64,000 nucleotides of DNA, from positions 5,422 through 69,421 of the forward strand of contig CBDUYN010000030.1 in NCBI GenBank assembly GCA_965371445.1. The letters are read 5' to 3'. Positions 1 to 9,219 of this stretch are shown in pieces (within the stretch, counting starts at the first letter, position 1; the number at the start of each line of letters is the position of its first letter). The position numbers were made by a program, and so were the translations under genes. Source of the DNA: DASWIG01 sp965371445. GTDB lineage: Bacteria > Acidobacteriota > Thermoanaerobaculia > Multivoradales > J023. Under the pieces are notes generated by a model that was not told the origin of the DNA, did no database searches, and worked only from the letters and a program-made list of their open reading frames with translations.

Positions 1-1128
1 CTGAAGATCGCCGGCTCCATGGGCGCCGCCATCAAGACCGCGGTACGCGGCGTGCGTGGCCTCGAAGACACCTCGTCGCTGCCCCGCACCGAGCAGGGCA
101 TTACGGGCCGCACCCTCTTTTCGCTGCTCCTCGGGTGTCTGGTCCTGACCTCCATCGTCTACTTCATCATGACGGGCAGCGGGGTCGCCACTTCGATCAC
201 CTCGGTGATCATGTTCGTCCTCGCCTTTTTCTTCGTGGCCGTCGCCGCCTACATCGTGGGCCTGGTGGGCTCGTCCAACAGCCCGGTCTCGGGGATGACG
301 ATCTGCACCGTGCTGGTGGCGGCGGGTTTGCTCATGGTGCTGGGCTACACGGGCAAGGAGGGTATGTTGGCGACCCTCGGCGTGGCCGGTGTGGTGTGTT
401 GCGCCGCCTGTACGTCGGGCGATATCTGCCAGGACTTGAAGATCGGCCAGATCGTCGGCGCCACGCCGCGCCGCCTGCAGATCGGTGAGATCATAGGAAC
501 CCTCATCCCGGCTTTCATCATCGCCCCGACCCTGCAGCTCCTGCACACGGCCTACGGCGTCGGCGTACGGGTCCGAGACGACATCGACCCGTTGCAGGCC
601 CCGCAGGGGGTGATGTTCTCGAAGCTGGTGGGCGGTCTTTTCGGAGAAGGCGACATCCCCTGGAACCTGGTGGCCTGGGGTGCCGCCGTGGGGGTCGTGG
701 CGATCCTCGTCGACCATTTCGTGCTGGCGCCGCGTGGCAGCAAGTTCCGCCTCTACCCCATGCCGCTCGCGGTCGGCATGTACCTGCCTTGGACGGTGAC
801 CTTCCCGATCTTCTTCGGCGGGCTCGTCTTCCTGTGGACCATGAAGCGTTCGCGCGATCGCGGCGACGATGAAGCGACCCAGCAAGGGGTCGTCCACCGT
901 GGCCTCCTCTTTGCCTCGGGCCTGGTCGCGGGCGAGGCGATCATGGGGATTCTGATCGCCTTCCTGATCATCGCGAAGCTCGATATTCCGCTCTTCGCCT
1001 CCTGGATCGACGGCGAGATCGCGCCTTCCCTCGTGGTCGACGCCGTATCGTTGCTCGCCTTCCTCTTCATGATGTGGCTCTTGGTCAAGAAAGCCATGGA
1101 GCACCACGGCAAGGCAGCCGTCTCCTGA
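1..1128 (+). CDS. OPT family oligopeptide/metal-chelate transporter, C-terminal part
   Basis: Integral membrane transporter of the oligopeptide transporter (OPT) family, which imports peptides or metal chelates. The frame is open from base 1, so the start lies upstream of the window; the ATG at 19 is internal. The visible 375 or so residues hold many hydrophobic segments and family-like signatures: VGSSNSPVSG near residue 85, GDICQDLKIGQ near 140, and YPMPLAVGMYLPW near 250. The end is intact. No neighbour indicates the substrate. The family call is firm; the substrate is unknown. Confidence 0.85.
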   Translation: MKIAGSMGAAIKTAVRGVRGLEDTSSLPRTEQGITGRTLFSLLLGCLVLTSIVYFIMTGSGVATSITSVIMFVLAFFFVAVAAYIVGLVGSSNSPVSGMTICTVLVAAGLLMVLGYTGKEGMLATLGVAGVVCCAACTSGDICQDLKIGQIVGATPRRLQIGEIIGTLIPAFIIAPTLQLLHTAYGVGVRVRDDIDPLQAPQGVMFSKLVGGLFGEGDIPWNLVAWGAAVGVVAILVDHFVLAPRGSKFRLYPMPLAVGMYLPWTVTFPIFFGGLVFLWTMKRSRDRGDDEATQQGVVHRGLLFASGLVAGEAIMGILIAFLIIAKLDIPLFASWIDGEIAPSLVVDAVSLLAFLFMMWLLVKKAMEHHGKAAVS

Positions 1129-1279
1129 CCTCGATGGAGATTTTTCTGTCAGTGACCCAGGTCCTTCGCACGGACCGCAGACGCTTCGTGTCGGCGACCG
1201 CCCCACCTTTCCAGTAGCCGCCGGGCGACGGCGTCACCGGGGTGGCAGTTTTCGTCCTGGGTGAGGATAATGGGGGAAG

Positions 1280-3622
1280 ATGAAGTCCTCCTTGTCGCTC
1301 TTGATCGGCTTGCTGGCGCTTTACCCGACGGCCTCTGCCGCGGCCCAGGCCCCGACCGCTTTTCGGGCGCAGCTTCGTGCCGCCGAGATGCATTACCGGC
1401 AGGGCGACCGGGAAAGCGCCCGCAACGTCTACCGGACCCTCGTCGCAAGCTACGAGGACGGCAAGGCGAAGACCTCCGGCGACCTCGCCGCTGTTGCCGT
1501 GGCCCTCGTCCACCTCGGCCGCGACGATCCCCGTCGCTTCCGCGACGCGCTCCGCGTCTACGACGAAGCCGTCGCGGCGGATCCGTCGAACCTCGACGTC
1601 CAGGTCGAGCTCGGCGACCTCTTTCTGGGCAAGTACAATGCCCAGGACGCCCGCGAGACCTACGAGAAAGTGCTCGCCGAGGATCCGGAGCATCCCGGAG
1701 CCCTCCTGGGCCTCGCCCGGGTACGCCGCTTCGACGGCGCCTCCGACGTCTCGGAGCTCGTCGAGCAAAGCCTCGCCGCCGATCCCGACCTGCTGCCGGC
1801 CCGCTTGCTCCTGGCCCGCCAGGCCCTCGACCTCGAGGACTACGACGAGGCCGAGCGGCTCGCCGAACGCGCGCTCAAGTCCGAGCCGGAGTCAGCCCAG
1901 GCCCACGCTCTCCTCGTGGCCTCGGCTCTGCTGGCCGGCGACGAGGAGGAAGCCGAACGCCGGCTCGTCCGACTCGCCGAGGTGGCTCCCTACGACGCGG
2001 ACGCCTTCGTCACCCTGGCCGAGGTCGCGGCCCGCAACCGCCTCTACCACCGTGCGGTCGCGTTCGCCGACCGTGCCGTCGCCGTCGACTCCAAGTCCTG
2101 GCGAGGTCTCGCCCTGCGAGGCATCAACCGGCTGCGCGTCGGCGAGATCGCCGGCGGCCGGCAGGACCTGGAAAACGCTTTTGCCGGCGATCCCTTCGAC
2201 GTCTGGACCAAGAACACCCTCGATCTCCTCGACGAGATGGATCAGTACCGCGTGGTCGAGACCGAGCGCTTCCAACTGGCCGTCCCGGCCGACGAAGCCG
2301 ATCTCCTGACGCTCTACATGGCACCGCTGGCGGAGGAGGCCTACGACCGCATGGCCGCCGACTACGGCGTCGCCCTGCCCACGCCGGTGCGCCTGGAGGT
2401 CTTCCCGCGCCACGCCGACTTCTCGGTGCGTACGATCGGGCTCGTCGGGCTGGGAGCGCTCGGTGTCAGCTTCGGCCCGGTCGTCGCCGTCGATTCGCCC
2501 TCGGCGCGTCCGGCGGGTGATTTTCACTGGGGCGCCGTCTTGTGGCACGAGCTGGCTCATTCCTTTCACATGGCGCTTTCCGCCTCCCGGGTACCCCGCT
2601 GGTTCACCGAGGGCTTGGCGTCGTTCGAGGAGCGCCGGGCGCGTCCGGGCTGGGGGGACCGCGTGACGACGGAGTTTCTCGTTGCGTACAAAGAGGGACG
2701 CCTGGCGCCGGTGGAGGATCTGAACCAGGGCTTCATGCGTCCGGCCTATCCGCAGCAGGTGATCTTTTCCTACTACCAGTCGTCGCTCGTCTTCGACTAC
2801 GTCGTCGAGCGCTGGGACTTCGAGGCCGTCGTGGCGATGCTTCAAGGATACGGGGAAGGACGCGGCACGCGGGAGCTGTTCTCGAGCGTCCTGGGTGTCG
2901 AATTGGAGGCCTTTGCGAAGGCTTACGACGAGTACTTCCAGGAACGGTTCGCCGCGCCCCTCGCGTCGATCCGGCTGGCCGAGGAGGACGCCGGGCCCGT
3001 GACCCTCGACGACCTCCGGAAGCGTGCCGACGACGATCCCGGCGACTTCCTCGCCTACCTCGCGGTGGGCGCTTCCCTCGCCGAGGAGGACGACGAAGCC
3101 GCCGTGCCCTACCTCGAACGGGCCAAGGAGCTTTTTCCGTCCTACACCGGGGGAAAGAGCCCCTACTTCCTGCTGGCCGAGATCCACCGGCGTGCCGGAC
3201 GCCTGGGCGAGGCCGAGCGCGAGCTCGCGGCGCTCGTCGAGCGCAACCAGGCGCATCACGCGGCGCTTCAGGCGCTGGCGGACGTGCGCTCGGAGCTCGG
3301 CGACACCCGCGGCGCGGTCGAGGCGCTGGCGAGCGCCCAATACGTCTATCCCTACGCGCCAGGAGATCACGAGCGCCTGGCCGAGTGGCTACGGACGGTG
3401 GGGGAGGCGCCGGCGGAGCTCCGCGAACGCCGGGCGGTGCTGGCGCTCGACCCGTTCAACCGTCCGCAGGCGCTCTACGAGCTGGCGCTGGCCCTACGTG
3501 ACGCCGGCGACGCGAGGGGCGCGCGGAGCACGGTCCTCGAGGCGTTGGAGCAGGCCCCCAACTATGAAGATGCGCTGACGTTGCTCCTCGAGTTACGATC
3601 CACCCGGGAACAACGGCCATGA
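1280..3622 (+). CDS. Exported TPR-repeat protein with HExxH peptidase-like domain
   Basis: A 780-residue protein opening with a signal peptide (MKSSLSLLIGLLALYPTASAAA). Residues 30-330 are tetratricopeptide-like helical repeats. A gluzincin-like metallopeptidase segment follows, with LWHELAHSFH near residue 423 and a downstream glutamate in WFTEGLASFEE, matching the HExxH...E zinc-site pattern of the peptidase MA-like group. More TPR repeats fill the C-terminus. It probably acts in the periplasm on an unknown substrate. The stop overlaps the next start as ATGA, so it heads a coupled operon with DUF4159, MoxR and DUF58 genes. The start is the first ATG that gives the signal peptide, with a GGGGGAAG run directly before it. 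Confidence 0.8.
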   Translation: MKSSLSLLIGLLALYPTASAAAQAPTAFRAQLRAAEMHYRQGDRESARNVYRTLVASYEDGKAKTSGDLAAVAVALVHLGRDDPRRFRDALRVYDEAVAADPSNLDVQVELGDLFLGKYNAQDARETYEKVLAEDPEHPGALLGLARVRRFDGASDVSELVEQSLAADPDLLPARLLLARQALDLEDYDEAERLAERALKSEPESAQAHALLVASALLAGDEEEAERRLVRLAEVAPYDADAFVTLAEVAARNRLYHRAVAFADRAVAVDSKSWRGLALRGINRLRVGEIAGGRQDLENAFAGDPFDVWTKNTLDLLDEMDQYRVVETERFQLAVPADEADLLTLYMAPLAEEAYDRMAADYGVALPTPVRLEVFPRHADFSVRTIGLVGLGALGVSFGPVVAVDSPSARPAGDFHWGAVLWHELAHSFHMALSASRVPRWFTEGLASFEERRARPGWGDRVTTEFLVAYKEGRLAPVEDLNQGFMRPAYPQQVIFSYYQSSLVFDYVVERWDFEAVVAMLQGYGEGRGTRELFSSVLGVELEAFAKAYDEYFQERFAAPLASIRLAEEDAGPVTLDDLRKRADDDPGDFLAYLAVGASLAEEDDEAAVPYLERAKELFPSYTGGKSPYFLLAEIHRRAGRLGEAERELAALVERNQAHHAALQALADVRSELGDTRGAVEALASAQYVYPYAPGDHERLAEWLRTVGEAPAELRERRAVLALDPFNRPQALYELALALRDAGDARGARSTVLEALEQAPNYEDALTLLLELRSTREQRP

Positions 3623-4431
3623 GAGGATACACAGCCACCCTCGCACTGACGCTGATGCTCACGCCGCAACTCGCGACGGCCCAGCGCGGCGACCGCTACC
3701 GCTACTACGACGAGCCTCCCGCCGTCGACATGGACGACGAGATCTTCGCCTCCTACAACGTCCCTTACGACGGAACCTTTATCTTCGTCCGGCTCCGCTA
3801 TACGCCGTCGCGGACCGGCTACGGTGGGGGAGGGGGCTTTTTCGGCGGCATCAACTTCCAGTGGGACCACGACTACCCGCGGGCGGAAGAGAACTTCATG
3901 AAGATCGTCGGCGAGCTGACCGCGATCGACGCCAACACCCGGGGTCACAACATCCTCTCCGTCGGCGACCCCGAGATCATGAAGCACCCGCTGGGATTCA
4001 TCGTCGAGGCGGGCTGGATGACGCTGACCGACGAGGAGGCCGATAATCTCCGCAACTTTCTCTTGAAGGGCGGATTCCTCATCTTCGACGACTTCGCGGG
4101 CTACGCCTTCGACAATTTCTACGAACAGCTCCAGAGGATCCTTCCCGGCTCGCGGCTCGTCGAGCTCGACGCCCGGCATCCCATCTTCCATTCGTTTTTC
4201 GACATCGATTCGCTCGACGGCTTCTACCATCCCTACCGGGGTATGCCGTCGATTTTTCTGGGAGCCCACGAGGACAACGACCCTGAGAAGCGGCTGCTGC
4301 TCGTCGCCAACTACAACAACGACGTCATGGAGTCCTGGGAGTTTTCCGACACGGGGTTCATCCCCATCGAGATTTCGAACGTGGCCTACAAGCTCGGGGT
4401 CAACTACGTCACTTATGCGATGACGCACTGA
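3619..4431 (+). CDS. DUF4159 domain protein, exported
   Basis: A 270-residue protein with a signal peptide (MRGYTATLALTLMLTPQLATAQ) followed by a single DUF4159-type domain, recognisable by FIFVRLRYTP, the GGINFQWDHDYPRAEENF stretch, LLKGGFLIFDDFAG and NYNNDVMESWEF near the end. The family has no established reaction; its fold is thought to resemble class I glutamine amidotransferases. It is commonly found beside MoxR/DUF58 pairs, as here. It overlaps the upstream gene by four bases (ATGA) and ends 11 bases before moxR, so the four genes are very probably one transcript. Confidence 0.82.
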   Translation: MRGYTATLALTLMLTPQLATAQRGDRYRYYDEPPAVDMDDEIFASYNVPYDGTFIFVRLRYTPSRTGYGGGGGFFGGINFQWDHDYPRAEENFMKIVGELTAIDANTRGHNILSVGDPEIMKHPLGFIVEAGWMTLTDEEADNLRNFLLKGGFLIFDDFAGYAFDNFYEQLQRILPGSRLVELDARHPIFHSFFDIDSLDGFYHPYRGMPSIFLGAHEDNDPEKRLLLVANYNNDVMESWEFSDTGFIPIEISNVAYKLGVNYVTYAMTH

Positions 4432-4442
4432 CTGGAGCAGGA

Positions 4443-5492
4443 ATGAGCACCGAGGAAATCACCCACGACTTCCAGGCGGAGCCGACCGCCCCGGGCGACG
4501 ACGTCGCCCTGGCCGAGGAGCTCAAGGATGGCTACGACCGCATCCTGGCCGAGCTTCACAAGCTCATCGTCGGCCAGGAGGAGGTCGTCGAGCAGATCCT
4601 GATGACGCTTTTCGCCGGTGGCAACAGCCTGATCGTCGGCGTGCCGGGGCTCGCCAAGACGCTTCTCATCCGTACCGTGGCCCAGGTGCTCCACCTGGAG
4701 TTCTCCCGCATCCAGTTCACGCCCGACCTGATGCCCTCGGACATCGTCGGCACGGACCTCGTCCAGGAGGACCCGGCGACCGGGGAGCGGCGCATGGTCT
4801 TCGTCAAGGGGCCGGTTTTCGCCAACGTCGTCCTGGCCGACGAGATCAACCGTACGCCACCCAAGACCCAAGCGGCGCTGCTGGAAGCGATGCAGGAGCA
4901 CCAGGTAACCGTCCAGGGACGCACCTACGAGCTTGATCCGCCGTTTTACGTCTTTGCGACGCAGAACCCGATCGAGCTCGAGGGCACCTACCGGCTCCCC
5001 GAGGCTCAGCTCGACCGCTTCATGTTCAACATCCTGATCGACCATCCGCCGGAAGAGGAGGAGCTGGAGGTGGTCCGGACGACGACCGCTAACTTGGACC
5101 CCAAGCTGGAGCGCGTCGTCGACGGCGCGACGCTTCTCGCCTACCAGCGCCTGGTGCGCGAGGTGCCGATCTCGGACCACGTGGCGCGCTACGCTCTCAC
5201 CCTCGTCCGCCGGACGCGGCCCAAGGAGCCGGGCGTTCCGGAATTCATCAAGCAGGCGGTCGCTTACGGGGCCTCGGTACGGGCCGCCCAGTACCTGGTG
5301 CTGGGCGGCAAGACCCGCGCGCTCCTGCGGGGGCGCTACCACGTTACGGTCGACGACATCCGGGCTCTTGCCCATCCCGTGCTGCGGCACCGGATCCTGA
5401 CCAACTTCTTCGCCGAGTCCGAGGGGCTCACTTCGGACGACCTCGTCGACCGGTTGCTGGAGACGGTCCAGCCGCCCTCCTCGGACTTATGA
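4443..5492 (+). CDS. MoxR family AAA+ ATPase
   Basis: A 349-residue cytoplasmic AAA+ ATPase. The Walker A region is degenerate but in the MoxR style (GVPGLAKT, near residue 78), with Walker B VVLADEINRTPPKTQ near 128 and the sensor segment FVFATQNPIE-like FYVFATQNPIELEGTYRLPEAQLDRF near 165-185. MoxR ATPases act as chaperone-like partners of von Willebrand A proteins, and the next gene encodes such a partner (DUF58). The start has AGGA five bases upstream; the stop overlaps the DUF58 start by four bases. Family assignment is secure; the client is unknown. Confidence 0.93.
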   Translation: MSTEEITHDFQAEPTAPGDDVALAEELKDGYDRILAELHKLIVGQEEVVEQILMTLFAGGNSLIVGVPGLAKTLLIRTVAQVLHLEFSRIQFTPDLMPSDIVGTDLVQEDPATGERRMVFVKGPVFANVVLADEINRTPPKTQAALLEAMQEHQVTVQGRTYELDPPFYVFATQNPIELEGTYRLPEAQLDRFMFNILIDHPPEEEELEVVRTTTANLDPKLERVVDGATLLAYQRLVREVPISDHVARYALTLVRRTRPKEPGVPEFIKQAVAYGASVRAAQYLVLGGKTRALLRGRYHVTVDDIRALAHPVLRHRILTNFFAESEGLTSDDLVDRLLETVQPPSSDL

Positions 5493-6394
5493 GGACGACG
5501 ATGAACGCCACCCGCTTCCTCGATCCCCAGGCCCTCGCCCGGATCAAGAACCTCGACCTGGTGGCACGCACCGTGGTCGACGGCTTCGTGGCCGGGCTCC
5601 ATCAGTCGCCGCACCTGGGCGTGTCGACCGACTTCGCCGAGCACCGTCCCTACATGGCGGGCGACGACATCCGCCGCATCGACTGGCGCCTCTACGGCCG
5701 CACCGACCGGCTCTACGTCAAGGAGTTCGAGGCCGAGACCAACGCCGACGTCATGGTGCTGATCGACCAGTCGGCGTCGATGGCCTACGGATCGCGGAAC
5801 CTGACGAAGCTCGACTACGCCCGCTACCTCGCCGCTTGCCTGGCTTGGTTCTCCTACCAACAGCGCGACCGGGTCGGCGTCGTCGCCTTCGACAGCGACG
5901 TCGTGTCGCACGTGCCGGCGACGGGCCGTCAGCTCGAGACGGTCCTGCACACGATCGACCGGATCGAGGCGAGTGGGGAAGGGGAGCTCGCAACACCCCT
6001 GCGCCGCGTTGCTCGGGCGCTTCGGCGGCGCAGCATCCTGGTGCTCGTCTCCGACCTCTACGAGGATCCCGAGGCGGTTCGCCATGCGACGAGCCGTCTG
6101 ACGCTCCGGGGCCACGACCTCATCGTCTTCCACGTGCTCGACCCCCAGGAGCTGGCTTTTGGCTTCGACGAGGCCCGTCAGTTCGAAGACCTGGAGACCG
6201 GCGAGCGCATGCCGGTGATCCCGGAGCGCATCCGCGCCGAGTATCGGGGCCTGATCGAGGGCCACGCCGCCAAGATCGCCCGGCTGATGGGCGAGAGCGG
6301 CGTCGACTACTGCCGTGTCGAGACCGACAAGCCGCTCGACCACGCCCTCTACGACTACCTGTCGCGGCGCCAGAGGTTGCAGCAGGTCCGATAA
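5489..6394 (+). CDS. DUF58 domain protein (vWA-like MoxR partner)
   Basis: A 301-residue DUF58 protein with the family signature EHRPYMAGDDIRRIDWRLYGRTDRLYVKEFEAE at residues 50-82, followed by a von Willebrand A-like fold starting VMVLIDQSASMAYG (the MIDAS-type DxSxS motif). No membrane segment is evident, so it should be cytosolic. It is the usual partner of the MoxR ATPase encoded directly upstream. An alternative start is the ATG at 5501 (MNATRFLDPQAL), which would remove the four-base overlap; the sequence does not settle this. Confidence 0.9.
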   Translation: MRTTMNATRFLDPQALARIKNLDLVARTVVDGFVAGLHQSPHLGVSTDFAEHRPYMAGDDIRRIDWRLYGRTDRLYVKEFEAETNADVMVLIDQSASMAYGSRNLTKLDYARYLAACLAWFSYQQRDRVGVVAFDSDVVSHVPATGRQLETVLHTIDRIEASGEGELATPLRRVARALRRRSILVLVSDLYEDPEAVRHATSRLTLRGHDLIVFHVLDPQELAFGFDEARQFEDLETGERMPVIPERIRAEYRGLIEGHAAKIARLMGESGVDYCRVETDKPLDHALYDYLSRRQRLQQVR

Positions 6395-6446
6395 GCCGGG
6401 TTATCTCGGCGTCGCAGAGTAGAGACGCTTGCCGCCCAGAGATGCC

Positions 6447-7058
6447 CTACCAGGGCTGCCAGATTGGGGCCAGATCGAGAACGAATCCCGGCAGCTCGGG
6501 ATCACCGACGACCGCCGAGGGCGCGCTCAGAACCTCGACCTCGGCGCCAGGACGATAGACGTGAACACACCGGGTGGCCGGGTCGACGAGCCAGCCCAGG
6601 CGAGAGCCGTTGTCGACGTACTCGTCGAGCTTCGCCTCGACGGAGGCGAGCGTGTCCGAAGGCGAGCGCAGCTCGATCACGAAGGTCGGACAGAGGGGCA
6701 AGAAGCGTTCCTGTTGCTCCTCCGTCAGAGCCTGGAGCCGCTCACGTTCGATCCAGGCGGCGTCCGGCGAGCGCATGGCGCCGTTGGGGAGAGTGAAGCC
6801 GCCGGAAGAGTCGAAGACGTGTCCTGTGCCGTCCCGATCCGCCCAGAATCCGAGCTGCTTGACGATCTGGGCGTTTCGGCTCGAAGTCTTTCCACCGGCT
6901 GGGGACATGATCAGGAGTCCTCCTGTGGCCAGCCGTTCGATCCGCAGGTCCTTGTTGCGCTGGCAAAGCTCAAAAAGCACCCGGTCGTCGTCGAGATCGA
7001 CGATTCCGTCGAGGTGAAAAGTCAGTGTGGGATCGGTTGCGGCCGTCAGCGTCGGCAT
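6447..7058 (-). CDS. Uma2 family (DUF820) restriction-endonuclease-like protein
   Basis: A 203-residue protein of the Uma2/DUF820 group, which adopts a PD-(D/E)XK nuclease fold. Visible hallmarks are GGLLIMSPAGG near residue 50, SPDAAWIER near 98 (the acidic catalytic position), and TFVIELRSPSDTLASVEAKLDEYVDNGSRLGWLVDP near 125-160 (the ExK pair and the YxxxGxxxxWLVDP tail). These proteins often occur in many copies in cyanobacteria, planctomycetes and acidobacteria, with no established cellular role. It is a solitary gene, convergent with the DUF58 gene. Confidence 0.85.
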   Translation of the reverse strand: MPTLTAATDPTLTFHLDGIVDLDDDRVLFELCQRNKDLRIERLATGGLLIMSPAGGKTSSRNAQIVKQLGFWADRDGTGHVFDSSGGFTLPNGAMRSPDAAWIERERLQALTEEQQERFLPLCPTFVIELRSPSDTLASVEAKLDEYVDNGSRLGWLVDPATRCVHVYRPGAEVEVLSAPSAVVGDPELPGFVLDLAPIWQPW

Positions 7059-7385
7059 GGAGTGTTCCTCGGCATTTCAGCGTAGCTCAAGCCCGAGAGG
7101 CTGTCAAAGGCCCGCCGGTCCCGAAACTCCACAGCTCTTCGTCCCGAAGGGACGCGCTGGGAGCGCCGGCGTCTCGCCGGCCCCTCTTCGTCCCGAAGGC
7201 GAAGACTTCCCAACCTCGTCACAGACGCCCATCCCGCAGCTCTCGCCATCGAGCATGGCCTCAGGCTTTGTACCGCCGACAAGGGATTCGCACGGTTCTC
7301 CGGCCTCCACTGGGAGAATCCGATAGCCGATCAGGTCGAACGTTACTAGGCCGTTCTTAGGCGCCACCCATTTCTACATCCTGAG
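7059..7385. other. Intergenic stretch without a gene
   Basis: No coding region is supported here. It holds the short palindromes and direct repeats described at 7135-7199. The rest shows no recognisable signal. Confidence 0.5.
7135..7199. repeat. REP-like hairpins and 16-bp direct repeat
   Basis: CTCTTCGTCCCGAAGG occurs at 7135-7150 and again at 7184-7199. The first copy lies in a perfect stem, CGTCCC-GAA-GGGACG, at 7140-7154. Between the copies is a second perfect stem, GCCGGCG-TCT-CGCCGGC, at 7165-7181. Short GAA-loop palindromes of this type recur at 63830-63975. They resemble REP elements spread by RAYT transposases, but no such transposase is visible in the window. Confidence 0.5.
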
Positions 7386-8939
7386 CTATTGACAGGTTCG
7401 GGCCCGGCCGTGAAGGCAAATCCCGCTGCAGCATTCGGCGCCGTCCGAGCAGGTCTTTCCGCTGGACTTGCACGAGCCGCCTCCGCAGGTGAACGGCGCG
7501 TCGCAATCCGGGTCGGCTCCGTCGACGGCTCCGTCGAAGTCGTTGTCGTAGGCGTCGTTGCAGCGATGCAGAGCGAGCGAGCTCTCGTTGTAGCTCTCGC
7601 CGGAGTGGATGCAGCCGACGAGCCCGACGTTTTGGGGGTCGTTCCAGACCGCGTCGAAGCCGTCGCGCGCGGTCTGGGCGACGGCCGGCGAGAGGATCCG
7701 GACGCTGTTCTCGTTGTTGTAGTTGAACGAGCTGCTCGAGAAGTTGTGCGAGCCGACGAGGACCTGCCCGGAGGCGTCGTCGGGATCGGCGACCACCGTC
7801 TTGGCATGGTGGCTGCCGAGGAAGTTCGTGACCAGGACGTCCTCGCCGTTCGAGATCAGGATCTGGGTGTCGTCGAAGTTGTCGGTGGTCTGGGGATCGA
7901 CCGCGCCCCGCTTGCTTGACGCGCCGTTGTCGTCGATGCGGTTGCGAACCGGGTCGTAGGTGAGGAAAAACGTGCCCCAGAGAAGCTCGCTCGAGGCCGA
8001 GTCGATGATCGCGTTCATCTGCGCCTCGGTGTCTGAAGTCAAGTTGTAGTTGTAGGGCGAGAACGCCACCTCGACCACCGTGGAATCGGCCATGGTAAAG
8101 CTTCCGACGCCAGGGTTGAGGGTCTTCTGGCGGCCGAAGCGTCCGGTGCCGCCGTCTCGTAGCGACAGGCCGTTGCCGAACATCTCGTCGAGCTCGGCCG
8201 TGTAGAAGCTCACCAAGTCGGGGTTGCCGGCGAGGATGACGATGGCGTTGTGCGACGCGTTGAAGCCGAAGTCGGTCATGTTCGTCGAGCCGGTCCAGAC
8301 CGTCTGCTGTCCCTCGAAGATGAAGAACTTGTTGTGCAGGAAACCCGACGTCTGGTTGTTCGTGCAATCCGTGGTCGGGCTGTCGAACTCGTTGTTGTCG
8401 TCGACGACGGGGATGCCGGCGGCGATCAGCTGCTGGTACTCGGGATCCTGGCCGACGACCACGATCTCACAGTCGGCGACCACTTGGACGACGGTGCCGC
8501 GGTTGTGGGCGGCGATCAGGCGGTCGACGACGTTGGCGCGGCCCAGGCCGTCGATCGAGGCCTTGATCGAGACCGACTCGCCGTCGAGGAGGTCGAGCAG
8601 GCGTTGCTCCTGAGCGGACACGTTGCTCTCGGAGACGTCGTCGCTGCGCTCGGTGAAGAGCAGCTCGACGGTACCGGCGGGATTGCCGCCGCTGCCGCCG
8701 CAGCCGGTGCAGCCGCTGGTGTCGATGTCGCAGCTCGCCGTACAGGCGAGGGCGCCGCCGGCGCAGCCGTAGTCGGCGCAGGTCTGACCGCCGAAGTCGT
8801 TGCCGTCGCATTCCTCGTTGCCGGTCCGGACACCGTTGCCGCAGACCGGCGGGCCACCCTGAGCCAAGGCGGGTCCCACCGCGGCGATCGTGATCACTAT
8901 GGCAAGAATCCATCCACCAAGCTTGCCGTGTCCTGTCAT
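7386..8939 (-). CDS. Secreted phospholipase D-like protein with Cys-rich ends
   Basis: A 517-residue protein with a signal peptide ending near ALAQGG. Residues 30-85 form a Cys-rich segment opening CGNGVRTGNEECDG, like disulfide repeats of secreted myxobacterial proteins. Two phospholipase-D half-sites follow: HNKFFIFEGQQTVWTGSTNM near 200 and HHAKTVVADPDDASGQVLVGSHN near 375, each with the HxK core and a downstream N. This gives the paired catalytic site of the PLD superfamily. The last 35 residues are another Cys-rich knot. The start has AAGGAGG eight bases upstream. PLD members cleave phosphodiesters in lipids or nucleic acids; the substrate is unknown. A decayed copy of its 5' region lies at 36236-36543. 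Confidence 0.85.
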   Translation of the reverse strand: MTGHGKLGGWILAIVITIAAVGPALAQGGPPVCGNGVRTGNEECDGNDFGGQTCADYGCAGGALACTASCDIDTSGCTGCGGSGGNPAGTVELLFTERSDDVSESNVSAQEQRLLDLLDGESVSIKASIDGLGRANVVDRLIAAHNRGTVVQVVADCEIVVVGQDPEYQQLIAAGIPVVDDNNEFDSPTTDCTNNQTSGFLHNKFFIFEGQQTVWTGSTNMTDFGFNASHNAIVILAGNPDLVSFYTAELDEMFGNGLSLRDGGTGRFGRQKTLNPGVGSFTMADSTVVEVAFSPYNYNLTSDTEAQMNAIIDSASSELLWGTFFLTYDPVRNRIDDNGASSKRGAVDPQTTDNFDDTQILISNGEDVLVTNFLGSHHAKTVVADPDDASGQVLVGSHNFSSSSFNYNNENSVRILSPAVAQTARDGFDAVWNDPQNVGLVGCIHSGESYNESSLALHRCNDAYDNDFDGAVDGADPDCDAPFTCGGGSCKSSGKTCSDGAECCSGICLHGRARTCQ

Positions 8940-9015
8940 TTCGAGTCCTCCTTCTTAGGTCGGTTCTGGGACGATAGGGCGCCAGGAAGCCCCCGGTGAA
9001 CTCCGGCGATGCCTA

Positions 9016-9037
9016 CCACCCTACTGTAAGAGGGTGG
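9016..9037. repeat. Inverted repeat CCACCCT-N8-AGGGTGG
   Basis: Two perfect 7-bp arms separated by eight bases, about 80 bases upstream of the leftward PLD gene start. It could be a regulator site or a hairpin. In the decayed copy near 36.45 kb the left arm has mutated, so the symmetry is lost there. Confidence 0.35.
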
Positions 9038-9219
9038 GCAAGAGCGCGAAAAATATAGGGAGGCCGACGTGGGCGGGTCCTTACCGTCGGCGCGCGAGCG
9101 ACAAGGCGAACTCCGGCCGGGTCGAGCGACGCGTCACGGGGACGCCAGCTCCAGCGCTTCCGAGAGACCGAGACGAGCGATCCGGGCCATGTAGCGCGTT
9201 CAGGGCCAGACGCGAGCCG

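Noticed and set aside
1261..2520. Rightward Arg/Pro-rich frame overlapping the TPR gene
   Set aside because: Out-of-frame translation of the TPR gene; no domain.
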